The notes under the pieces were generated by a model. That model had not been told where the DNA came from, ran no database searches, and worked only from the letters and a program-made list of their open reading frames with translations. Made by a program: the position numbers and the translations under genes. A DNA stretch of 64,000 nt from NCBI RefSeq assembly GCF_003319115.1, contig NZ_QOHF01000024.1, positions 1 to 64,000 of the forward strand, in the 5' to 3' direction. This stretch comes from Geodermatophilus sp. TF02-6 (GTDB taxonomy: Bacteria; Actinomycetota; Actinomycetes; Mycobacteriales; Geodermatophilaceae). This document shows positions 19,719 to 29,002 of the stretch, piece after piece; the first letter of the stretch is position 1; the number at the start of each line of letters is the position of its first letter.

Positions 19719-20786
19719 GTGTCAGCCGCGAGAGGCGGGATCCCGGCCAGTAGTCGGTCAGGCGCCACTGCCGCTGGCGCAGCATCCAGCAGCGGGCTGG
19801 TGCGCGACCTGAACGGAGCGGGCCTGGCGCAGGCGTTCTGGGTCGCCGCCGTGGTCACCGTGCTGGCCATCCGCGGGTTCCTCGCCGCCACCGGCTATCC
19901 GCAGGTCGGTGGTTCCCGGCTGCACGTCGCGCACATGCTCTGGGGCGGACTGGGCATGCTGGTTGCGCTGCTGCTGCTGTTGCTGTTCGTGGGCAGCTCC
20001 GTCCGCACCGCCGCGGCGTGGATCGGCGGAGTGGGCTTCGGCAGCTTCATCGACGAGCTGGGCAAGTTCCTCACCCAGGACAACGACTACTTCTTCCGCC
20101 CGGCGGTCGCGCTGATCTACGCCGTGTTCGTCGCCGTGTTCCTCCTTGTGCGGTACGTGTCGTGGCGGCGGGCGCCGTCCCGGGCCGAGCGGCTGAGCTA
20201 CGCCTACGGAGCGCTGACCGACCTGGCGGCGGGACAGCTGGGCCCGCGCCGTCGCCGCCAGGCCCTGGACCTGCTCGGGAGCGACGGCGACGAGCTGGTC
20301 GGTGAGGTCCGGGCGTTGCTCGACCGGGTCCCGGCCGACACGCAGTCGCCGAGCCGGTGGGCCCGCCTCACCCGGCTGGCCACCACGCTGCCCCGTCGGG
20401 TGTACGACCTCGCCGCCCACCCCGCCGTGCGGCGGGCGGTGATCGGCCTGTTCTTCCTGCTGGCCGGTGGCATCGTCGCGGCGACGCTGGTCGCCTTTCT
20501 CCAGCGCGGTGACCTCACTCCGCCGCTGGACGCGGTGACCGTCGGCTCGGTGGTGACCGTGATCGCCGTCGGTGCGTGCAGCCTGCTCGGGGTCTGGCAG
20601 CTGCTGCGCGGCGCGCGGGTCGCCGCGCTGCGGCTCTTCCGCTGGGCCGCGCTGGTGGCCCTGTTCGTCGGGCAGTTCGTCGCCTTCATCGCCCTGCAGT
20701 TCGCCGCCCTGGCCGGCCTGGCCGTGAACCTGCTCGTGCTGGCCGCGCTGCGCGTCGAGCTGGCCGTCGAGACCGACGCGCAGTAG
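19719..20786 (+). CDS. Polytopic membrane protein of unknown function
   Basis: The 355-residue protein has about seven hydrophobic segments: near residues 36-56 ([19 protein letters not shown]), 70-90 ([20 protein letters not shown]), 95-110, 127-143 ([17 protein letters not shown]), 240-262 ([20 protein letters not shown]), 280-298 and 310-345. A cytoplasmic stretch of about 90 residues lies between the fourth and fifth. The conserved-looking [12 protein letters not shown] suggests a real family that I cannot name. The next hydrolase gene follows after 6 bp, so the two are probably cotranscribed. Confidence 0.75.
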   Translation: MSAARGGIPASSRSGATAAGAASSSGLVRDLNGAGLAQAFWVAAVVTVLAIRGFLAATGYPQVGGSRLHVAHMLWGGLGMLVALLLLLLFVGSSVRTAAAWIGGVGFGSFIDELGKFLTQDNDYFFRPAVALIYAVFVAVFLLVRYVSWRRAPSRAERLSYAYGALTDLAAGQLGPRRRRQALDLLGSDGDELVGEVRALLDRVPADTQSPSRWARLTRLATTLPRRVYDLAAHPAVRRAVIGLFFLLAGGIVAATLVAFLQRGDLTPPLDAVTVGSVVTVIAVGACSLLGVWQLLRGARVAALRLFRWAALVALFVGQFVAFIALQFAALAGLAVNLLVLAALRVELAVETDAQ

Positions 20787-20792
20787 CCGCCG

Positions 20793-21599
20793 GTGACGGT
20801 CGGCCGAGCACAGGACAGCCGGGTCGAGCGGCGCTTCGACCGGGTCGGCACGCTGAGCATCCACACCCGCTGGGCAGGCGACCCGGCCGCCTCTGGCCGG
20901 CCGGTGGTGCTGGTGCCCGGCCTGGGGATCTCCGGCAGGTACATGGTCCGGCTGCTGCGGCTGCTGGCAGCCGACCGGCCGGCGGTGGCGCTGGACCTGC
21001 CGGGCATCGGCCGCAGCAGCCGCCCCGAGCGACCGCTGACCCTGGTCGAGATGGCCGACGTGCTCGTGGCGTGGCTGGACGCCGTCGCTCTGGAGCGCCC
21101 GGCCCTGCTCGGGCACTCCCTGGGGGCCCAGGTCGTCGCGCACGTCGCCGACCAGCGCCCCGCACGAGTGAGCTGTCTGGTGCTGGCCAGCCCCTCCCGG
21201 GACCCGAGCGCCCGCCGACCGTGGCAGCAGGCGCTGCGGCTGTTGCGGGACGCTCCCCGCGAGGCGCCGTCCCTCGTCCCGATCGCGGTCACCGACTACC
21301 TGGGCGCCGGCCCGTGGCGGATGTGGCGCACCCTGCGGCAGTCCCTGCACACCGATGCTGTCGCGCGGCTGTCCCGCCTGGAACACCCGACGCTCGTCGT
21401 CCGCGGGGAGCGCGATCCGCTGGTCTCCGCGGCCTGGGCCGACACCGTCACCGGTCTGCTCCGGCACGGGACGCTCGTCACGCTGCCCGGCGCGCCGCAC
21501 GCGGTGAACTACACGACGGCGCGGGCTCTGGCCGCGGTCGTCCGCCCGTTCCTCACCGCCCACGCCGGCGGCGCGGAGCCCGATCGGAGAGGGCGGTGA
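20793..21599 (+). CDS. Alpha/beta hydrolase
   Basis: The 268-residue alpha/beta-fold hydrolase has oxyanion region VLVPGLGISGRYM, nucleophile elbow GHSLGAQ (Ser about 110), acid in VRGERDPLVS and catalytic His in LPGAPHAVNY. The triad is complete. Substrate is unknown; ester or C-C bond hydrolases of this size are common. It follows the membrane protein gene by 6 bp, pointing to a two-gene operon. Confidence 0.85.
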   Translation: MTVGRAQDSRVERRFDRVGTLSIHTRWAGDPAASGRPVVLVPGLGISGRYMVRLLRLLAADRPAVALDLPGIGRSSRPERPLTLVEMADVLVAWLDAVALERPALLGHSLGAQVVAHVADQRPARVSCLVLASPSRDPSARRPWQQALRLLRDAPREAPSLVPIAVTDYLGAGPWRMWRTLRQSLHTDAVARLSRLEHPTLVVRGERDPLVSAAWADTVTGLLRHGTLVTLPGAPHAVNYTTARALAAVVRPFLTAHAGGAEPDRRGR

Positions 21600-21649
21600 C
21601 CGGAGGCAGCCGTCTCGTGGTCGCGGCGTGGTGGCGGGAATCGACCACC

Positions 21650-21869
21650 TGACCGTCGCGGGTGCCGACCAGGCCGACGCCGTCGGTGATGTGCAGGGTC
21701 TGGCCGACGGCGTGGCGGTGCCAGTTGGTGCGGGCGCCGGGGGTGAACCGGACGAGGGCGACGGTCATCCGCGACGGCTCGCTGCCGCTGTAGACGGGGT
21801 CACGTAGACGTCGCCGGTGAAGTTCGAGGCCGGTGCCTTCGCGGTGGGGTGGACGGGTCTGAGTTCCAC
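21650..21869 (-). pseudogene. Broken cupin gene (frameshift plus truncation)
   Basis: From a GTG at 21869 the minus strand reads VELRPVHPTAKAPASNFTGD and then VYVTP. The protein continues in another frame as YSGSEPSRMTVALVRFTPGA and RTNWHRHAVGQTLHITDGVG. The His pattern (HRHAVGQTLH) is a cupin metal site. One missing base near 21797 explains the shift (GTG ACC CCG then TC TAC). The second half of the barrel is absent after GTRDGQVV. Intact versions of this cupin usually sit beside the zinc dehydrogenase and carboxymuconolactone decarboxylase genes that follow here. Confidence 0.7.
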
Positions 21870-21897
21870 CGGTGCTCCTCGGGTGGTCCGGGGCCGG

Positions 21898-22920
21898 TCA
21901 GGGGCGCAGCAGCGTCTTGATCGCGCGCCGTTCGTCCATCGCGGCGTAGCCCTCGGCGGCCTGCTCCAGCGGCAGCTCCAGGTCGAAGACCTTCCCCGGG
22001 TCGATGGCGCGGGTGCAGATCAGCTCGATCAGCTGGGGCAGGAAGCGGCGCACCGGCGCCGGGCCGCCGTGCAGCTGCACGGCGGAGAAGAACAGCTCCT
22101 CACCGGGCAGCTCGACGCCGTGGGCGACGCCGACGTAGCCGACGTGCCCACCGGGGCGGGTCGATCGGATGGCCTGCAGCATCGACTCCTGGGTGCCCAC
22201 CGCCTCGATCACCGAGTGCGCCCCCAGCCCGCCGGTGAGCTCCTCGACCGCCGCGACGCCCTCCTCGCCGCGCTCGGCCACGATGTCGGTGGCGCCGAAC
22301 TCCCGGGCCAGCGCCTGGCGGGGCGCGTGCCGGCTCATCGCGATGATCCGCTCGGCGCCCAGCTGCCTGGCCGCCAGGACGGCGAGCAGGCCGACCGCGC
22401 CGTCCCCGACCACGGCGACGGTCGTGCCGGGCTGCACGTCGGCGGCGGTGGCGGCGAACCAGCCGGTGCCCAGCACGTCGGAGGCGGCCAGCAGGCCGGG
22501 GACCAGGTCGTCGGCGGGCAGCTCGGGGGTGGCGACCAGGGTGCCGTCGGCCAGCGGGATGCGGGCGTACTCCGCCTGGGTGCCGATGGCGCCCATCGGC
22601 TCGGCGTGCACGCAGCGGGACTGGTAGCCGGCCCGGCAGATCTCACAGGTGTTGTCCGAGGCGAAGAACGAGCCCACCACGAACTGGCCCGGCCGGATGG
22701 TGCGGACGTCGCTGCCGACCTCCTCGACGACGCCGACGTACTCGTGCCCCATCGGGGCCGGCTCGTTCACCTCCTCGATGCCGCGGTAGGGCCACAGGTC
22801 CGAGCCGCACACGCAGGTGGCGGCCAGCCGGATGACCGCGTCGGTGGGCTGCTCGATCCTCGGGTCCGGGCGGTCCTCGACGCGGACGTCGCCGGGGGCG
22901 TGCAGAACTGCTCCTCGCAT
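21898..22920 (-). CDS. Zinc-dependent alcohol dehydrogenase
   Basis: This 340-residue medium-chain dehydrogenase has the catalytic zinc site in CVCGSDLWPYRG and GHEYVG. The structural zinc cysteines are CEICRAGYQSRC, with fewer cysteines than the classical four-Cys lobe. The Rossmann motif is VVGDGAVGLLAVLAA, and the ending (RRAIKTLLRP) is typical of this subgroup. It probably oxidises or reduces an unidentified alcohol/aldehyde. It heads an operon-like group with the carboxymuconolactone decarboxylase-like and MFS genes and the degraded cupin. Confidence 0.9.
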   Translation of the reverse strand: MRGAVLHAPGDVRVEDRPDPRIEQPTDAVIRLAATCVCGSDLWPYRGIEEVNEPAPMGHEYVGVVEEVGSDVRTIRPGQFVVGSFFASDNTCEICRAGYQSRCVHAEPMGAIGTQAEYARIPLADGTLVATPELPADDLVPGLLAASDVLGTGWFAATAADVQPGTTVAVVGDGAVGLLAVLAARQLGAERIIAMSRHAPRQALAREFGATDIVAERGEEGVAAVEELTGGLGAHSVIEAVGTQESMLQAIRSTRPGGHVGYVGVAHGVELPGEELFFSAVQLHGGPAPVRRFLPQLIELICTRAIDPGKVFDLELPLEQAAEGYAAMDERRAIKTLLRP

Positions 22921-22970
22921 GGTGGTGTTCCTCTCGGTTGGCGGGGTGGGTGGTGCCGTGGGGAGTGCGG

Positions 22971-23297
22971 TCAGTTGCCGCGCAAGACCTGCTCGGCGAC
23001 TGCCATGGCGGAGAAGGCCTTCGGCCAGCCGGCGTAGAACGCCAGGTGGGTGATGGCCTCGACCAGCTCGCTCTCGGTGGCGCCGTTGTCCTTCGCCAGC
23101 TGCAGGTGGTAGGTCGGCTGCTCGGTGTCGCCACCGGTGGTCAGCGCGGCGACCGTGACGAGGCTGCGCTCCTTCGGTGACAGGCCCGGGCGCGTCCACA
23201 CCTGGCCGAAGAGCACGTCGTCGGTGAACCCGACGAAGGCCGGGGCGAAGTCGCCCAAGGCCTGCTGTGCGCCGGAGGGCTGCTCGTCGTCTGCCAT
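22971..23297 (-). CDS. Carboxymuconolactone decarboxylase family protein
   Basis: The 108-residue all-helical CMD/AhpD-like protein has LSPKERSLVTVAALTTGG and the partner motif HLQLAKDNGATESELVEAI. The Cys-x-x-Cys of AhpD-type peroxidases is absent, so it is of the decarboxylase-like type. It lies between the dehydrogenase and the exporter in the same orientation. Role in the operon is unknown, though such genes accompany quinone or aldehyde stress modules. Confidence 0.85.
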   Translation of the reverse strand: MADDEQPSGAQQALGDFAPAFVGFTDDVLFGQVWTRPGLSPKERSLVTVAALTTGGDTEQPTYHLQLAKDNGATESELVEAITHLAFYAGWPKAFSAMAVAEQVLRGN

Positions 23298-23353
23298 GTC
23301 CGTGTCCTCTCGTCGTTCGTGCCGCCGGGGAGCGGTGGGCGGTCGGGTGCTGC

Positions 23354-24745
23354 TCAGGCCGGTCGCGGAGCGCGGGGGAGCAGCAGGCTCGCGGCCGCGG
23401 CGGCCAGGGCGACGGCCGCGGCGATGAGCAGGCTGGTGCGCAGGCCGTGCAGGAAGCCGGCCGGCGTGGTGAGCAGGGCGCCGAAGACGGCGACGGCGAG
23501 CGCGCCGCCGATCTGCCGGCTGGTGTTGAACACGCCGCTGGCGGTGCCGGCGCGGGAGTCGGGCACGGTGTTGAGCAGGACCGCGGTCACCGGTGGCATG
23601 ACCAGCGGTCCGGCCAGGCCGACCAGCACCATGAGCGCGGCCAGCAGCTCCACCTGGCTGTCGGCGGGGACGATGGCCAGGGCGACCATGCCCGCCGTCA
23701 TGGCCAGCAGGCCGGTGGTGACCAGTGCCCGGGCGCCGAACCGCTCGGCCAGCCGCGCGCTGAACGGCGTGAGGACCAGGCCGATGAGCATCATCGGCAG
23801 GAACGCCACCCCGGTGCCGAACGACGACAGGCCGCGGACCTCCTGCAGGTACAGGCTCATCAGGAACGGCAGCCCGTAGTAGCCGGCGACGAACGCGAAG
23901 CCCACGGCGACGGCGACGCTCACGGTGCGGGTGCGGAACAGGTCCAGCGGCACCATCGGGTGCGTACCGCGCGCCTGCACGGCAAGGAAGGCGGCCAGCG
24001 CGAGCACCGCCACTGCAAAGGCGGCCAGCACCCGGGGTGCGCCGAACCCGGCGGCGCCGGCCTCGATCGCCCCGTACGTCAGCCCGCCCATCGCCAGGAC
24101 GGCGGTAATCTGCCCGGCCCGGTCGAACGGCGCCGGCCGGTGCGGCGAGCGCGCCGTGCGGGCCAGCAGGAGCAGGGCGGTCACACCGACCGGCAGGTTG
24201 ACGACGAAGATCAGCCGCCAGGAGACCAGGGTGAGCAGCCCGCCCAGCACCGGGCCCGCCGAGGACGCGACCGAGCCGCCCAGCGCCCAGATCGCCACCG
24301 CCCGGGCCCGCTCGACCGGATCCGGGTGGGCCTGGCCGATCAGCGCCATCGACGACGGCATCATCACCGCGGCCGCGGCGCCCTGCACGAACCGGGCGGC
24401 GACCAGCGCGGTGAGGCTCGGGGCCAGCCCGCAGGCCAGCGAGGCGACGACGAACCCGACCACCCCCGCGCCGAAGGCGCGGCGGGCGCCGAAGCGGTCG
24501 GTCAGCGACCCGGCCGACAGCAGCAGCGCGGCGAACATCAGCGTGTAGCCGTCGACCACCCACTGCAGCCCGGTGATGCCGCCGCCCAGCTCGCCCCGGA
24601 TCGACGGCAGGGCCACGTTGACCACGACGGCGTCGAGGGTGACCACGAAGAACCCCAGGACCGCCGCGGTCAGCGCCGCACTCGAACCCTCGGCACCGGC
24701 TGCGCCGGCCGCGGGGGCCACGTCGTCGCCCAGCGATCTGACCAT
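23354..24745 (-). CDS. MFS transporter, DHA2 (EmrB/QacA) family
   Basis: The 463-residue protein has about 14 hydrophobic segments, as expected for drug:H+ antiporters of the 14-TMS group. Motif A-like SLTDRFGARRAFG follows the second helix. Motif D1/C-like sequences (LDAVVVNVALPSI, WRLIFVVNLPVG) are clear. Substrate is probably a toxic organic compound. It is divergent from the HTH regulator at 24893, the likely controller. Confidence 0.9.
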   Translation of the reverse strand: MVRSLGDDVAPAAGAAGAEGSSAALTAAVLGFFVVTLDAVVVNVALPSIRGELGGGITGLQWVVDGYTLMFAALLLSAGSLTDRFGARRAFGAGVVGFVVASLACGLAPSLTALVAARFVQGAAAAVMMPSSMALIGQAHPDPVERARAVAIWALGGSVASSAGPVLGGLLTLVSWRLIFVVNLPVGVTALLLLARTARSPHRPAPFDRAGQITAVLAMGGLTYGAIEAGAAGFGAPRVLAAFAVAVLALAAFLAVQARGTHPMVPLDLFRTRTVSVAVAVGFAFVAGYYGLPFLMSLYLQEVRGLSSFGTGVAFLPMMLIGLVLTPFSARLAERFGARALVTTGLLAMTAGMVALAIVPADSQVELLAALMVLVGLAGPLVMPPVTAVLLNTVPDSRAGTASGVFNTSRQIGGALAVAVFGALLTTPAGFLHGLRTSLLIAAAVALAAAAASLLLPRAPRPA

Positions 24746-24892
24746 GTGCTCCCGGTCCTCCGGCGGTCCGGTCCGGCTCGTGAACCAGCCACGTTCCAGG
24801 CAACGCCGGTTCGCGCTGGAGTGGGAGACCCGCTCGAGAGGGGTACCGGCAGGGACCCCCAGGCGGCCCGGGCGCGACCTAGCGTGGATGCC

Positions 24893-25771
24893 GTGGACAC
24901 CAGCAAGGACCTCGGCGAGTTCCTGACCAGCAGGCGCGCCAGGATCACTCCACAGCAGGCGGGCCTGACCCTCTACGGGGGCAACCGGCGCGTCCCCGGC
25001 CTGCGCCGCCAAGAGGTGGCGATGCTGGCGGGGCTCTCCGTCGAGTACCTCACCCGGCTCGAGCGGGGCACCGCCGGCGGCGTCTCCGACAGCGTCCTCG
25101 ACGCGCTGGCCCGGGCTCTGCAGCTCGACGAGGCGGAGACCTCGCACCTGTTCGACCTCGCCCGCGCCGCCCGGGGCAGCCACCGGGGACCGCGTCGCCA
25201 GTCGCAGTCCCGGGTGCGGCCGAGCGTGCAACGCATCCTCGACTCGATGACCACCACGCCGGCGTTCGTGCGCAACGGGCGCCTCGACGTCCTGGCGACC
25301 AACCCACTCGGGCACGTCCTCTACGCGCCGGTCTTCGACGAGCCCGCGCGGCCGGCGAACCTCGCCCGGTTTTGCTTCCTCGACCCCCGCGCCGGCGAGC
25401 TGTACCCGAACTGGGACGACGCCGCGGACACCTCCGTCGCCCTGCTGCGCACCGAAGCCGGCCGCGACCCCTACAACAAGGCCCTGACCAACCTCGTCGG
25501 CGAACTGGCCACCCGCAGCGACGCCTTCCGCACCCGGTGGGCGCGCCACGACGTCCGCCTGCACCGCACCGGGTCCAAGCGCTTCTGCCACCCCGTCGTC
25601 GGCGAGCTGGCCCTCGCCTTCGACGCGATGGAGCTGCCGGCTGACCCCGGGCTGACGCTGACGGCATACAGCGCCGAACCCGGGACCGCGGAGGAGAAGC
25701 TGCGCCTCCTGGCCAGCTGGGCGGCGACGGTCGCGCAGCCGGAGACGGCACCCGCCGCGGATCAGGCTTGA
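24893..25771 (+). CDS. Helix-turn-helix regulator (XRE N-terminus, MmyB-like ligand domain)
   Basis: The 292-residue protein has an N-terminal XRE-type HTH (LGEFLTSRRARITPQQAGL, GLRRQEVAMLAGLSVEYLTR, LERG) at about residues 6-85. A MmyB-like domain follows (VRNGRLDVLATNPLGHVLYA, FCFLDPRAGELYPNWDDAA). Such regulators sense small, often lipid-like, ligands and control adjacent oxidoreductase genes. The 147-bp gap to the divergent MFS gene must hold both promoters. An in-frame GTG at 24884 is an alternative start. A degraded relative lies at 30871. Confidence 0.88.
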   Translation: MDTSKDLGEFLTSRRARITPQQAGLTLYGGNRRVPGLRRQEVAMLAGLSVEYLTRLERGTAGGVSDSVLDALARALQLDEAETSHLFDLARAARGSHRGPRRQSQSRVRPSVQRILDSMTTTPAFVRNGRLDVLATNPLGHVLYAPVFDEPARPANLARFCFLDPRAGELYPNWDDAADTSVALLRTEAGRDPYNKALTNLVGELATRSDAFRTRWARHDVRLHRTGSKRFCHPVVGELALAFDAMELPADPGLTLTAYSAEPGTAEEKLRLLASWAATVAQPETAPAADQA

Positions 25772-25890
25772 GCTGCGCCGGAGGAACCGGCGGCGGCGCG
25801 AGCGAGCGTGCGGACCGCGCCGGCCGCCGCCTCGGCGAGGAGGCCGGCCTTCCGGAGGCGACACCACGCCCGGTGGGACGCGGGCCTGGG

Positions 25891-27975
25891 TCAGGGCAGG
25901 TCGGCCAGCAGCTTGTCCAGGGTCACCGGCAGGTGCCGCACCCGGACGCCGGTGGCCCGGTGGACGGCGTTGACCACGGCCGCGGCGGTGCCGACGATGC
26001 CGATCTCCCCGATGCCCTTGGTGCCCATCGCGTTGACGTACGGGTCGTGTTCGTCGAGCCAGTGCGCCTGCACGTCGCCCACGTCGGCGTTGACGGTGAT
26101 GTGGTACTCGGCGAGGTCGTGGTTGGCCACCTGGCCGATGCGGTCGTCCCAGACGCTGTTCTCGTGCAGCGCCATCGACAGGCCCATGGTCATGCCGCCG
26201 ACGAACTGCGACCGGGCGGTGCGCGGGTTGATGATCCGGCCCGCGGCGAAGACGCCCAGCAGCCGCGGCACGCGCAGCTCCCCGGTGTCGGCGTGCACCC
26301 GCACCTCCGCGAACTGCGCGCCGAAGGCGTAGGGCGCGTGGTCCTCGTCCTGCGCGGCCTGGTCGACGCTGTTCTCCGCCTCGTCGCCGTCGGCGGGGTC
26401 GCGGCCGAACTTCTCCCGGAACGTCCGTGCCGCCTCCACCACGGCCGAGCCCCAGGTGTTCATCCCCGAGGAGCCGCCGGCCACCGACGCGATCGGGTAG
26501 CGGGTGTCGCCGATGCGCACCTCGACGTCCTCGACCGGCACGCCGAGCGCGTCGGCGGCGATCTGCGGCAGCGTCGTCCAGGTGCCGGTGCCGAGGTCGG
26601 CGGCGCCGATCTCGGCGACGTAGCGGCCGTCCTCGTAGCGGACGATCGCCGTCGACTGCGCCATCCGCTGGGTCGGGTAGACCGAGGAGGCGACCCCCGT
26701 GCCGACCAGCCAGTCGCCGTCGCGGTGCCGCGGCGGGGGGCGGTCGGCCCAGCCGAACCGCTGCGCGCCCTCGCGCAGGCACTCCACCAGGTGCCGGCTC
26801 GACCAGGGCTTGCCGGTCTCGGGGTCGACCTCGGGCTCGTTGCGGATGCGCAGCTGGATCGGGTCGATGCCGAGGGTCTCGGCGAGCTCGTCGAGGGCGA
26901 CCTCGGGGCCGAACATGCCCGGGCACTCGCCGGGCGCGCGCATCCAGGAGTTGACCGGCACGTCGAGGGCGGCCAGCCGGTGGGTGGTCCGCCGGTTGGG
27001 CGAGGCGTACATCATCCGGGTGGGGACGCCGGTCTGCTCGGCGAACTCCTTGACCCTGGAGGTCTGCTCGACGACGTCGATGGCGATCGCCTGGAGCCGG
27101 CCCCGGTGGTCGGCGGCGAGCTGTACCTGCTGGATGGTCGGGGTGCGGTAGCCGGCGAGGGTGAACATCTGCTGCCGGGTCAGGGCGAGCTTGACCGGTC
27201 GGCCGGGCACTGCGCGTGCGGCCATCGTGGCGAGCATGACGTTGGCGTGCGGCTCCCCCTTGGCGCCGAAGCCGCCACCCACGTAGGGGCAGACCACCCG
27301 CACCTGGTCCTCCGCCAGGCCGAACACCTCGCAGACCGCAGCCCGGTCGGGGTGCACGCCCTGCGTGGAGTCCCACAGGACGAGCTGTCCGCCGTCCCAC
27401 AGCGCCGTCGTGGCGTGCGGCTCCAGCGGGTTGTTGTGGTACATCGCCGTCGAGTAGGTGTGCTCGAGGGTGACCTCGGCGGCGGCCATCGCGGCGGCGA
27501 CGTCACCCTCGGACGTGTCGCTCTCCGCGCCGTCGCCCAGCGCGTCAGGCCTGTACAGGTCGTCGCGGTCGACGGACAGCTCGGTGTCGTGCGGCCGCTC
27601 GTCGTAGGTGACGACGACGGAGTCGGCCGCCTGCCGGGCCAGCTCGCTGGTCTCGGCCACCACCACGCCGACGAGCTGCCCGCGGAAGGCGACCTCGTCG
27701 GACTGCAGGACGGCGTACTCGCGATCCTCGGTGGAGGCCAGCCGCTCGGCGGTGAACGGCGTCAGGACGACGAGGACGCCATCGAGCGCTTCGGCCGCGG
27801 TGGTGTCCATCGCGGTGACCCGGCCGCGGGCGACCGTGGCTTGCACCGGGAAGGCGTAGGCAGGCCGGTCCACGGGTGTCTCGTAGGCGTAGGTCGCGGT
27901 GCCGCGCACCTTGGCCACGCCGTCGCGGCGGACCAGGTCCCGGCCGATGGCCCTCGGTTCGAGCAGGTCAGTCAA
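25891..27975 (-). CDS. Aldehyde oxidoreductase molybdenum-binding subunit (PaoC/YagR type)
   Basis: This 694-residue member of the xanthine oxidase family carries the MoCo/substrate segments GGGFGAKGEPHANVM, RAPGECPGMFGPE and GGSSGMNTWG. The catalytic Glu is in GTKGIGEIG near residue 656. The start is a TTG at 27975, one base after the stop codon of the FAD subunit. It forms a three-subunit enzyme with the two following entries and oxidises aldehydes or N-heterocycles to acids. No dedicated MoCo chaperone (xdhC/paoD) is visible next to it. Confidence 0.92.
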   Translation of the reverse strand: MTDLLEPRAIGRDLVRRDGVAKVRGTATYAYETPVDRPAYAFPVQATVARGRVTAMDTTAAEALDGVLVVLTPFTAERLASTEDREYAVLQSDEVAFRGQLVGVVVAETSELARQAADSVVVTYDERPHDTELSVDRDDLYRPDALGDGAESDTSEGDVAAAMAAAEVTLEHTYSTAMYHNNPLEPHATTALWDGGQLVLWDSTQGVHPDRAAVCEVFGLAEDQVRVVCPYVGGGFGAKGEPHANVMLATMAARAVPGRPVKLALTRQQMFTLAGYRTPTIQQVQLAADHRGRLQAIAIDVVEQTSRVKEFAEQTGVPTRMMYASPNRRTTHRLAALDVPVNSWMRAPGECPGMFGPEVALDELAETLGIDPIQLRIRNEPEVDPETGKPWSSRHLVECLREGAQRFGWADRPPPRHRDGDWLVGTGVASSVYPTQRMAQSTAIVRYEDGRYVAEIGAADLGTGTWTTLPQIAADALGVPVEDVEVRIGDTRYPIASVAGGSSGMNTWGSAVVEAARTFREKFGRDPADGDEAENSVDQAAQDEDHAPYAFGAQFAEVRVHADTGELRVPRLLGVFAAGRIINPRTARSQFVGGMTMGLSMALHENSVWDDRIGQVANHDLAEYHITVNADVGDVQAHWLDEHDPYVNAMGTKGIGEIGIVGTAAAVVNAVHRATGVRVRHLPVTLDKLLADLP

Positions 27976-27976
27976 C

Positions 27977-29002
27977 TCATGCCTCCGGGGTCAGGTCGCG
28001 CAGCGTGGCCACGAGCGCGCGGGTGAGCAGCGGGATCTTGAAGCCGTTGCCGCCGTCGATGCCGGGCTGCGGCTGCGCGCCCGCCAGCTCGGCGGCCACG
28101 GCCGCGCGGTAGGAGTCGACCGTGGCCGGGCGCCCGCTCAGCGCCTGCTCGGCGCGGGTGGCCCGCCAGGGCTTGTGCGCCACCCCGCCGAGGGCAATGC
28201 GGACGTCGGCGACCTGCCCGTCCTCGACGGCGACGACCGCCGCCACCGACACCAGCGCGAAGGCGTAGGAGGCCCGGTCGCGCACCTTGCGGTACGCCGA
28301 GCGGACACCGGCCGGCAGCGGCGGCAGGTCGATGGCGGTGATCAGCTCGCCGTGCTCGAGCACCGTGTCGCGGGACGGGTCGTCGCCGGGCAGCCGGTGC
28401 AGGTCGACGAAGGGGACGGTCCGCGCACCGGCCGGACCGAGCACCTGCACCTGCGCGTCGAGCGCGGCCAGCGCCACGGCCATGTCCGAGGGGTGGGTGG
28501 CGGTGCAGGTCTCCGGCGCCGTGGCGTCGGGCAGCGCCGCCGGGACCCCGAGGACGGCGTGGTAGCGGGTGTAGCCGCCCACCGCCGAGCAGCCGCTGCC
28601 CGGCTCGCGCTTGTTGCAGGCGGTGGTGACGTCCTGGAAGTAGACGCAGCGGGTGCGCTGCAGCGGGTTGCCGCCGGTCGTGGCCACGTTGCGCAGCTGA
28701 CCGGTCGCGCCGGACAGCAGGGCCTGGGCCAGCACCGGGTACCGCTCCCGCACCCGCCGGTCGGCCGCCAGCTCGCTGTTGGTGACGGAGGCGCCGACGC
28801 GGATTCCGCCGTCCGGGAGGTCGCTCACCTCGCGGCTGGTGAGCGTGCGGACGTCGACGACCAACTCCGGGCGGGCGACGCCCAGCTTGAGGTGGTCGAC
28901 CAGGTTGGTGCCCCCGGCCAGGAAGACGGCGTTCGGCTCGGCGGTGACGTCGCGCACGGCCTCGGCGACACTGCCCGGGCGGGCGTAGGCGAACGGCTTC
29001 AC
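27977..29002 (-). CDS. Aldehyde oxidoreductase FAD-binding subunit (PaoB/YagS type)
   Basis: The 341-residue protein has the FAD loop FLAGGTNLVDHLKLGV and GATGQLRNVATTGGN. The insert QRTRCVYFQDVTTACNKR followed by EPGSGC carries the extra cysteines that bind a [4Fe-4S] cluster in E. coli PaoB and are absent from ordinary xanthine dehydrogenases. The GTG start overlaps the stop codon of the iron-sulfur subunit gene (GTGA), showing coupled translation. Confidence 0.92.
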   Translation of the reverse strand: MKPFAYARPGSVAEAVRDVTAEPNAVFLAGGTNLVDHLKLGVARPELVVDVRTLTSREVSDLPDGGIRVGASVTNSELAADRRVRERYPVLAQALLSGATGQLRNVATTGGNPLQRTRCVYFQDVTTACNKREPGSGCSAVGGYTRYHAVLGVPAALPDATAPETCTATHPSDMAVALAALDAQVQVLGPAGARTVPFVDLHRLPGDDPSRDTVLEHGELITAIDLPPLPAGVRSAYRKVRDRASYAFALVSVAAVVAVEDGQVADVRIALGGVAHKPWRATRAEQALSGRPATVDSYRAAVAAELAGAQPQPGIDGGNGFKIPLLTRALVATLRDLTPEA

